The notes below the pieces were generated by a model, which made no database searches, had not been told where the DNA came from, and was given only the letters and a program-made list of their open reading frames with translations. A DNA stretch of 64,000 nt from an uncultured Lysobacter sp. (GTDB lineage Bacteria; Pseudomonadota; Gammaproteobacteria; Xanthomonadales; Xanthomonadaceae), in contig CAMLID010000011.1 of NCBI GenBank assembly GCA_946480055.1, positions 16,920 to 80,919 of the forward strand, read 5' to 3'. The position numbers and the translations under genes were made by a program. Below are positions 58,104 through 64,000 of the stretch, piece by piece (within the stretch, counting starts at the first letter, position 1; each line of letters opens with the position of its first letter).

Positions 58104-58948
58104 CATCTTCGCCGCGTTCGTTTTCGCACCGCCTGCTGGGCCTGAGCGCCCTGATCCTGTGTTGTGCGAGCGCGATCGCGGCGCCGCCGATGCCGCGCCA
58201 GCCGCCCACGCTGCGCGTGGCCGGCGACAGCGCGATGGCGACCCGTAGCGCCGGGCAACGTCCTGCCACGGGCTGGGGCGAGGCCCTGCCGATGCTGCTG
58301 CGCAACGACGTGGTGCGGTACGAGAACCGCGCCGCCGAGGGCCGCAGCAGCCGCGCTTACCTCGGTACAGGCCTGTGGTCGCAGCTGATGACCGCGACCA
58401 AGCCCGGCGACACCGTGTTCATCGCCTTCGGCCAGGACGACGAGTCCAAGCTGCCCGAGCGTTACACCGCGCCGGAGCTGTTCCGCGGCAACCTCGAACG
58501 TTTCGTCGACGAAGCGCGCATGCGCGGCGCCACCCCGGTGCTGCTGACCCAGGTCGCGCAACCGGATTTCCGCTCCGGCGGTCTGCAGACCGGCAACACC
58601 CCGTACGCCGACGTGGTGCGTGCGGTGGCCACTCAGCGCAAGGTGGCGCTGCTGGACATGCAGCGCGCCAGCGAGTCGCTGCTGCGCGAAGTCGGACCGG
58701 AAGGCGCCAAGCTCCTGTTCGTGGACGACACCGAGTACCGGCTGGTCCAGGCCAACCGCAACACCCGCTACGTGCTGCCGGTGGACGACGATGCCGCGCC
58801 CAGCGTCTGCGGCGCGGCGATGCTCGCCCGGCGCGCCAGCCTGCTGATGCGCGCCAACGGCCTGGAAGCCTGGCTGGAAGATCCCAAGACCGTCGACCGG
58901 CGCGTGAACCAGGTCTGCGTCGCGCAGCGCGATGCCTTGAAGCACTGA
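58100..58948 (+). CDS. degenerate SGNH hydrolase (rhamnogalacturonan acetylesterase-like)
   Basis: A 282-residue exported protein with a signal peptide (LLGLSALILCCASAIAAPP). The SGNH blocks are visible but altered. Block I reads VAGDSAMAT with the nucleophile Ser kept. RAAEGRSSRAYL matches the Gly block of rhamnogalacturonan acetylesterases. Block III reads FIAFGQDDE, where GHND or GQND is usual, so Asn is lost. The last block, usually DXXH, reads VDDDAAPSVCGAAML with no His. Catalysis is doubtful; it may be a carbohydrate-binding remnant or bind its ligand without turnover. Coupled to the upstream lipoprotein by ATGA. Confidence 0.75.
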   Translation: MTSSPRSFSHRLLGLSALILCCASAIAAPPMPRQPPTLRVAGDSAMATRSAGQRPATGWGEALPMLLRNDVVRYENRAAEGRSSRAYLGTGLWSQLMTATKPGDTVFIAFGQDDESKLPERYTAPELFRGNLERFVDEARMRGATPVLLTQVAQPDFRSGGLQTGNTPYADVVRAVATQRKVALLDMQRASESLLREVGPEGAKLLFVDDTEYRLVQANRNTRYVLPVDDDAAPSVCGAAMLARRASLLMRANGLEAWLEDPKTVDRRVNQVCVAQRDALKH

Positions 58949-58987
58949 GGATCGCGGGCGCAGCGGCGCGCATCGGGTTCGCATACG

Positions 58988-59018
58988 CAACGGCCGCTTC
59001 CGCGGCCGTTGTGCTTTT
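58988..59018 (+). terminator. intrinsic terminator of the lipoprotein/SGNH operon
   Basis: A 10-bp perfect stem (58988-58997 with 59002-59011) around a 4-nt loop TTCC, followed by TGCTTTTTG. It lies 40 bp after the SGNH gene stop codon on the plus strand. Confidence 0.85.
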
Positions 59019-59189
59019 TGCGTCTTCGCATGGGCGCACTTCGTTTCGAGGTTCGCTGACTGCTTCGGCCTCGAATCGAACCGGCATCTCCTCGCGTAGG
59101 ATGCGATGAGCAACGCGAACCGCATCGCTGTGTCGCGGCGTAGGCATCGCCCGCATCGTCGCGGCCCACCTGGCCGAACTCAGCCTGGA

Positions 59190-60443
59190 TCAGCCCTTCG
59201 CAGCCGCACCCAAAGCCGCCACCGCCGCGCGCCCCGCGATCAAACCGCTGGCGTAGCACGCGGTCAGCAGATAACCGCCGGTCGGCGCTTCCCAGTCCAG
59301 CATCTCGCCGGCGCAGTACACGCCGGGCAAGGCGCGCAGCTGCAGTTGCTCGTCCATCGCTTCCAGGCGCACACCGCCGGCGCTGCTGATCGCCTCGGCG
59401 ATCGGGCGCGCGCGCAGCAGAGTCAAGGGCAGACGTTTGATCGTCGCCGCGATCCGCGCCGGGTCCTGCTTGGCCTGCGCATCCAGCACCTCGTGCAGCA
59501 GCGCCGCCTTGACCCCGCTCAGGCCGGTCTGGCGGCGCAGGTGTTCGCTGAAACTGCGGCCGGCGCGCGGGCGCGCGAGTTCGGCCTGCAGGCGTTCGAG
59601 TTCGCGCCCGGGCGCCAGATCCAGCCACAGCATCGCGCTGCCGTCGCGCGCGATCGCTTCGCGCAGTTGCGCCGACAGCGCGTAGATCAGGCTGCCCTCG
59701 ATGCCGTGCGCGCTGGCCACGCATTCGCCCTGCAGCGCATGTTCGCGGCCGTCGCCGTCGCGCCAGTGCGCGATCACCGGTTTCAGCGGCGCGCCGGCGT
59801 GGCGCTGGACGAAGTGCTCGCTCCAGGCGATGTCGAAGCCGCAGTTCGAAGGCTGCAAAGGCGCGACGTCGACGCCGCGTTCGGCCAGCCACGGCGCCCA
59901 CGCGCCGTCGGAACCCAGCTCCGGCCAACTGCCGCCGCCCAGCGCGAGCACGCTCGCACCTGCGCGCACCCGGCGCTCGCCCTCGGGCGTGGCGAAGCGC
60001 AGCGCGCCGTCCTCGCTCCAGCCCAGCCAGCGGTGCTGGACGTGGAAGCGCACGCCGTCCTCACGCAGCCGCCGTACCCAGCCGCGCAGCAAGGGCGCGG
60101 CCTTGCGGTCGATCGGGAATACGCGGTCGGAACTGCCTACATAAGTGTCCACGCCCAGCCCGCGCGCCCACGTCCGTAACGCCTGCGCGTCGAACGCGTC
60201 CAGCCAGCGCGCGATCTGCGGCGCTCGCTCGCGGTAGCGCGAGTCGAAGGCCGGGCGAGGCTCGGCATGGGTGAGATTGAGCCCGCCCTTGCCGGCGATC
60301 AGGAACTTGCGTCCGACCGAGCCCTTGGCTTCGTACAGATCGACCTCGATCCCGGCCGCGCGCGCGACCTCGGCCGCCATCAGGCCGGCGGGGCCGCCGC
60401 CGACGATGGCCAGGCCGGGCAGCGGAAGAGGAGCATCGGTCAT
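59190..60443 (-). CDS. BaiN/RdsA-like FAD-dependent oxidoreductase
   Basis: A 417-residue flavoprotein (TIGR03862 / HI0933 group). The N-terminal dinucleotide motif is LAIVGGGPAGLMAAEVARAAG, then YEAKGSVGRKFLIAGKGGLNLTHAE, which is diagnostic of the family. GASVLALGGGSWPELGSDG follows, and YCAGEMLDWEAPTGGYLLTACYASG closes the FAD site. Related to BaiN steroid dehydrogenases and RdsA rRNA 2'-O modification enzymes; the exact activity here is uncertain. The start at 60443 follows ACCTCCG. Confidence 0.88.
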   Translation of the reverse strand: MTDAPLPLPGLAIVGGGPAGLMAAEVARAAGIEVDLYEAKGSVGRKFLIAGKGGLNLTHAEPRPAFDSRYRERAPQIARWLDAFDAQALRTWARGLGVDTYVGSSDRVFPIDRKAAPLLRGWVRRLREDGVRFHVQHRWLGWSEDGALRFATPEGERRVRAGASVLALGGGSWPELGSDGAWAPWLAERGVDVAPLQPSNCGFDIAWSEHFVQRHAGAPLKPVIAHWRDGDGREHALQGECVASAHGIEGSLIYALSAQLREAIARDGSAMLWLDLAPGRELERLQAELARPRAGRSFSEHLRRQTGLSGVKAALLHEVLDAQAKQDPARIAATIKRLPLTLLRARPIAEAISSAGGVRLEAMDEQLQLRALPGVYCAGEMLDWEAPTGGYLLTACYASGLIAGRAAVAALGAAAKG

Positions 60444-60593
60444 CGGAGGTCGGACGGCGCCGTCGTGCACGGCGCGCCATTATGAAGGCGCCACCGTGCA
60501 TGCGCCGATGCGGCCATGACCTCCGTGCCGGGTCGCCGACGCCGGCTTCCGGTATCGTCGGCCGCGATCATCACTGCCCGGGAGTTGCCGACG

Positions 60594-62228
60594 ATGCGAT
60601 CCAACCACCTCGGCGCGCGCGGCGCCGGTCTGCTGCTGGGCGCGCTGCTGGCCTGCAACGCGCCGGCGGCGACGCTGCAGACGCCGGAGGCGCTGCCGGA
60701 GCAGTTGCAGGACTTCGACGCCTACGTCGAAGGCGTGCGCCAGCGCTTCGACGTGCCGGGGATCGCGGTGGCGATCGTCAAGGACGGCCGCATCGTGCTG
60801 GAGCGCGGCTACGGCCAGCGCCGGCTCGACCGCCCGGAGAAAGTCGACGCGCGCACTCTGTTCGCGATCGCCTCCAACACCAAGGCCTTCACCTCGGCCT
60901 CGCTGTCCATCCTGGCCGACGAAGGCAAGCTGAGCCTGGACGACCGCGTGATCGATCACCTGCCGTGGTTCCGCATGGCCGATCCCTACGTCACCCGCGA
61001 GATGCGCGTGCGCGACCTGCTGGCGCACCGCAGCGGCCTGGGCCTGGGCGCGGGCGACCTGCTGTACTGGCCCGGCACCGACTACAGCACGCTGGAGGTC
61101 GCCCAGCGCCTGCGCGACGTGCCGCTCAGCGGCAGCTTCCGCGGCCAGTACGCCTACGACAACATCCTCTACGGCGTCGCCCAGCTGGTGATCGAGCAGG
61201 CCAGCGGACAGAGCTACGAACGCTTCCTGCGCACGCGCATCCTCGAACCCTTGGGCATGCGCGACACCCGCTACAACAGCGATGCGCTCAAGCCCGGCGA
61301 CAACGTCGCCACCGGCTACGCCAAGGCCGACTTCAAGGACCTGCAACCGGCGCCGCGCATGGCCTGGGGCAACGTGTCCGGCGCCGGCGGCCTCTACTCC
61401 AGCGTGCACGACATGAGCCAGTGGCTGCGCGCGCAACTCGCCGGCGGCACCTACACCGATGCCCGCGGCAAGGAGCAGCGTTTGTTCAGCGCTGCGCGCC
61501 AGAAGGCGATGTGGTCGATCGTCACGCCGATGCCGATCAGCGAGCCCACGGTGCCGGAACTGGCACCGGTGCGGCCGAACTTCCTCGGCTACGGCGAAGG
61601 CTGGCAGCTGTCGGACTACCGCGGCCGCAAACTGGTCTGGCATACCGGGGGTTGGCCGGGCATGGTCTCGCGCGTGACCCTGGTGCCCGAGCACAAGCTG
61701 GGCATCGTCGTGCTGACCAGCGCCGAGCTGCCGGGCGCCTTTCAGGCGGTGACCATGCGCGCGCTCGACGCCTACCTCGACGGCCCGCGCACCGACTGGA
61801 CCGCGGCTTACGGCGCGGCGCTGGCCAAGTCGCAGGCCAAGTCCGACGACGACTGGAAGCAGCACCAGGCCGTGCGCGCCGCCGACAGCAAGCCCTCGCT
61901 GGCGCTGGCCAAGTACGCCGCGACCTACCGCGATCCCTGGTACGGCGACGTGGTGGTCGAACAGCAGGGCGGCAAGCTGCGCATGCGCTTCGCGCGCAGC
62001 CGCGACCTGGTCGGCGAACTGCAGCACTGGCAGCACGACACCTTCCTGGTGCGCTGGGACCAGCGCTGGCTCAATGCCGACGCCTTCGTCGATTTCGCCC
62101 TCACCTCCGACGGCGCGGTGCGCGAAGTGCGGATGGAATCGGTGTCGCCGAACACCGATTTCAGTTTCGATTTCCAGGATCTGCGCCTGACGCCGGTGCC
62201 GCCGCCGAAGGCCAAGAGCGGCAGTTGA
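60594..62228 (+). CDS. serine hydrolase, class C beta-lactamase-like
   Basis: A 544-residue exported protein. Signal helix about 9-25 (GAGLLLGALLACNAPAAT, with a possible lipobox LLAC). The catalytic domain (about 45-390) has SNTK (SXXK), YDN in QYAYDNILYG (YXN), and HTGG in VWHTGGWPG. The C-terminal 150 residues are beta-rich (DUF3471-type domain, AKYAATYRDPWYGDVVVEQ) and cap the enzyme. The family includes D-peptidases, esterases and lactamases; a peptide or ester hydrolase is more likely than an antibiotic-resistance enzyme. The start at 60594 has GGGAG upstream. Confidence 0.9.
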   Translation: MRSNHLGARGAGLLLGALLACNAPAATLQTPEALPEQLQDFDAYVEGVRQRFDVPGIAVAIVKDGRIVLERGYGQRRLDRPEKVDARTLFAIASNTKAFTSASLSILADEGKLSLDDRVIDHLPWFRMADPYVTREMRVRDLLAHRSGLGLGAGDLLYWPGTDYSTLEVAQRLRDVPLSGSFRGQYAYDNILYGVAQLVIEQASGQSYERFLRTRILEPLGMRDTRYNSDALKPGDNVATGYAKADFKDLQPAPRMAWGNVSGAGGLYSSVHDMSQWLRAQLAGGTYTDARGKEQRLFSAARQKAMWSIVTPMPISEPTVPELAPVRPNFLGYGEGWQLSDYRGRKLVWHTGGWPGMVSRVTLVPEHKLGIVVLTSAELPGAFQAVTMRALDAYLDGPRTDWTAAYGAALAKSQAKSDDDWKQHQAVRAADSKPSLALAKYAATYRDPWYGDVVVEQQGGKLRMRFARSRDLVGELQHWQHDTFLVRWDQRWLNADAFVDFALTSDGAVREVRMESVSPNTDFSFDFQDLRLTPVPPPKAKSGS

Positions 62229-62343
62229 GCGCGCGGGCAGAGCGGGGCGCATCACCAACGGCACTGGGCCGCGCCGGCACGGCTGCTAAGCTCGAGTTCG
62301 CAAGACGCGGCGCAACGGCGCCGCGCAGGCAAGGGAGAGATGC

Positions 62344-62496
62344 ATGAGTTGGTTGGCCATCGTGGTGATGATCGTCGCGGCCTATTTCGCGTTCAAGGTC
62401 GTCAAGTTCGCGTTCAAGCTGCTGCTGTGGGCCTTGGTGCTCGGCGCGCTGTACTGGGTCGTGGCGCCGCCGATGGGCTGGCCGCTGCCGTTCTGA
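62344..62496 (+). CDS. 50-residue membrane protein
   Basis: A 50-residue protein (MSWLAIVVMIVAAYFAFKVVKFAFKLLLW...) with two hydrophobic stretches separated by Lys residues, ending APPMGWPLPF. The ATG follows GGGAGAGATGC. It is 16 bp upstream of the threonine-synthase-like gene and 116 bp after the serine hydrolase. It fits the many small, single-or two-helix membrane proteins of unknown role; conservation could not be tested here. Confidence 0.6.
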   Translation: MSWLAIVVMIVAAYFAFKVVKFAFKLLLWALVLGALYWVVAPPMGWPLPF

Positions 62497-62511
62497 GCCG
62501 GAGCGCGCCGC

Positions 62512-63777
62512 ATGTCCTACGTCAGGTGTCTGCGCGGTCTGGGCTCGGGCGTCGAGTACCCGGCCGATACCCCGATGAACCTCGATCCGGTCGATGGCCG
62601 CCCGGTCGAGATGGTGCTGGACCTGGAGCGCCTGGCCGCTGAGCGACCGGATGCGGCCTGGTACGAGCCGGGCCGCCGCGACCTGTGGCGCTTCGGCGCG
62701 CTGATGGCGCTGGACGCGGCCGATCCCGCCGATGCGCGCCACATCGTCGCCCTGGGCGAAGGTCATACGCCGTTGCTGGACTACGCCGCGCATCCGATCG
62801 CGCGCGCGGCCGGCATCGTTCTGCAGTTGAAGGACGAAGGCCGCGCCCACGCCGGCTTCGGCGCCAACCCCACCCAGAGCTTCAAGGACCGCGGCATGGC
62901 CATGGCCGCCGCGCAGGCGCGCCGGCTGGGTTTGACCAAGCTCGCGGTGCCGACCCAGGGCAACGCCGGCGATTCGCTGTTGCGCTATGCCCTGGCCGGC
63001 GGTTTGTCTGTGGTCGTGGCGATGCCCGAAGACACGCCGATGCCGATCCTGGGCAACGTCGCCGCGGCCGCGCAGCGTCATCCGGATCGGGTGAAACTGG
63101 AACTGGTCGGACCGACCATCCGCGAAGCCGGCGCACTGCTGAAGGAGCGTTACCTGGCGCAAGGCTATTTTTCGGTCGCGACCTTCCAGGAACCGGGCTG
63201 GCGCATCGAAGGCAAGAAATCGCTGGGCCTGGAGCTGGCCGAACCCGCGCCGGGACAGACGCGCTGGTCGCTGCCCGATGCGGTGATCTATCCCACCGGC
63301 GGCGGCACCGGCGTGCTCGGCATGTGGAAGGCCTGGGACGAGTTGCAGGCGCTGGGCCTGATCGACGATCGCCGCCCGCGCATGCTGTGCGTGCAGAGCG
63401 CGGCGACCCCGCCGCTGGTGCGCGCCTTCGATGGCGGCGCCAGCGACAGCACCGTGGTCGCGGCCGGACAGACCCTGGCCTACGGCCTCAACGTGCCCGG
63501 CGGCGTCGGCCATTTCCGCGTGCTCGAGATCCTGCGCGCCAGCGGCGGCGCTGCGGTCGCGGTCGAGGAAAGCGCGACCGCGGCCGAGTTCGCGCGGCTG
63601 TGGCGCGAGCCGATCGGCTCCGCTGCGCCCGGATGGGTCGGGCCCGAGGGCGCGGCCTGCCTGGCGGCGCTGCCGCAGTTGATCGAACGCGGCCTGATCG
63701 CGCGCGGCGAGCGCGTGGTCGCGGTCAATACCGGCTCGGCGGAGAAGTACCTGCCGGAGCTGCGTCACCTGATCTGA
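62512..63777 (+). CDS. threonine-synthase-like PLP enzyme
   Basis: A 421-residue fold-type II PLP enzyme. [15 protein letters not shown] is typical of threonine-synthase N-termini, [16 protein letters not shown] and [15 protein letters not shown] follow (the PLP Lys is in SFKDRG), then [15 protein letters not shown], and [19 protein letters not shown] with the Gly loop for the cofactor phosphate. It matches the family pattern by eye and lacks the C-terminal regulatory domain of plant enzymes. It would convert O-phosphohomoserine to threonine, but a related dehydratase or sulfur-amino-acid role cannot be excluded because no thrA/thrB is nearby. Confidence 0.85.
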   Translation: MSYVRCLRGLGSGVEYPADTPMNLDPVDGRPVEMVLDLERLAAERPDAAWYEPGRRDLWRFGALMALDAADPADARHIVALGEGHTPLLDYAAHPIARAAGIVLQLKDEGRAHAGFGANPTQSFKDRGMAMAAAQARRLGLTKLAVPTQGNAGDSLLRYALAGGLSVVVAMPEDTPMPILGNVAAAAQRHPDRVKLELVGPTIREAGALLKERYLAQGYFSVATFQEPGWRIEGKKSLGLELAEPAPGQTRWSLPDAVIYPTGGGTGVLGMWKAWDELQALGLIDDRRPRMLCVQSAATPPLVRAFDGGASDSTVVAAGQTLAYGLNVPGGVGHFRVLEILRASGGAAVAVEESATAAEFARLWREPIGSAAPGWVGPEGAACLAALPQLIERGLIARGERVVAVNTGSAEKYLPELRHLI

Positions 63778-63800
63778 ATCAACCAACGCGAGAGCGAGTA

Positions 63801-64000
63801 TGGACACCGACAACATCGAGTGGTGGCAGGACACCCAGGACATCCAGCGCTGCGTGCGCGCGATCTACGCCTGCATCTCCGGCCCGGCCGGCGCGGTGCG
63901 CGACTGGGGGCGCTTCCGTTATCTGCAGCATCCGCGCGCACGCAGCCTGCGCACCGTGGTCGAGGTCGACGGCAGCACCCGTGCGGTGGTGTTCGACGTC
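63801..64000 (+). CDS. NTF2-like hypothetical protein, 3' end cut by window
   Basis: The first 66 residues are visible (MDTDNIEWWQDTQDIQRCV...). IYACISGPAGAVRDWGRFRYLQHPRA recalls the NTF2-like hypothetical proteins whose first helix reads with ISGPAG and RDW. The downstream strands (SLRTVVEVDGSTRAVVFDV) continue that fold. It starts 23 bp after the threonine-synthase-like gene's stop, with GAGAGCGAG upstream. Truncated by the window end. Confidence 0.6.

Noticed and set aside
1..64000. tRNA, rRNA or riboswitch
   Set aside because: None recognised by eye; this is a limit of reading without a covariance search, not proof of absence.

Overview
The window is GC-rich, densely packed Gram-negative DNA with short intergenic gaps. 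The best guess from sequence alone is a Lysobacter-like member of the Xanthomonadaceae. The reasons are the extreme GC3, many exported hydrolases, a tail-collar (MdpB-like) gene triplet, a type-IV/VI-style toxin with a lipoprotein partner, and intergenic repeats built around GGAGCGGCG..AAGCCGC. This is inference; no rRNA or tRNA gene was seen to confirm it.

Layout. 0-3.2 kb: a truncated small gene, a DUF4287 gene with an ECF42-type promoter, an M14 metallopeptidase, and a methyltransferase divergent from a MerR-type regulator. 3.2-10.5 kb: a PhaZ7-like secreted depolymerase, a large MACPF (perforin-like) protein, a TolA_C-like protein, a coupled TPR/DUF6869 pair, a membrane Mrr-like nuclease and a class-3 lipase. 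10.5-15.2 kb: an NTF2-like exported protein, then an amino-acid/dipeptide catabolic neighbourhood (PLP ammonia-lyase, Lrp regulator, M20 peptidase) and a GST. 15.2-18.1 kb: a three-gene operon with a DUF2235 (Tle1-like) phospholipase candidate and a lipoprotein that looks like its immunity partner. 18.3-23.2 kb: small zinc-finger, membrane and hypothetical genes, an SDR and an acyltransferase.

23.3-28.5 kb is an ECF42-type sigma factor operon. It holds three YciI/DGPF proteins, a VOC protein and an SRPBCC protein, followed by the adjacent YceI and DUF1579 genes. I found three copies of a TGTCGA-N17-CGTC element: two inside this operon and a third about 26 kb away in front of the DUF4287 gene. 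Together they look like a small sigma regulon. 28.5-33.9 kb is mostly housekeeping-like: M20 peptidase, RidA, glutamine amidotransferase and YbdK ligase, DUF6164, YgjP metalloprotease. 34-37.2 kb is a tandem duplication of a two-gene cassette: a membrane-anchored Sel1-like protein overlapping by 20 nt with an exported four-cysteine, glycine-rich protein. Each copy has the same TTGATT-N17-TTTTAT promoter. It matches no system I know.

37.3-43.7 kb: a second extracellular PHB-depolymerase-type esterase, a GT4 glycosyltransferase and a SoxR locus. In the SoxR locus a quinone reductase and an MFS pump are translationally coupled and divergent from soxR, and share a promoter with a 19-bp spacer over a SoxR box. 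The same promoter architecture stands between the MerR regulator and the methyltransferase at 2.7 kb. 43.8-54 kb: DUF1993, DUF6916, GNAT, three tail-collar genes and a 2223-residue autotransporter made of Ig-like repeats. 54-64 kb: an excalibur protein, an HD phosphohydrolase, a repeat-rich intergenic stretch, an HPF-like protein, TrhO, a lipoprotein coupled to a degenerate SGNH hydrolase, a BaiN-like flavoprotein, a serine hydrolase, a 50-residue membrane protein, a threonine-synthase-like enzyme and a truncated NTF2-like gene.
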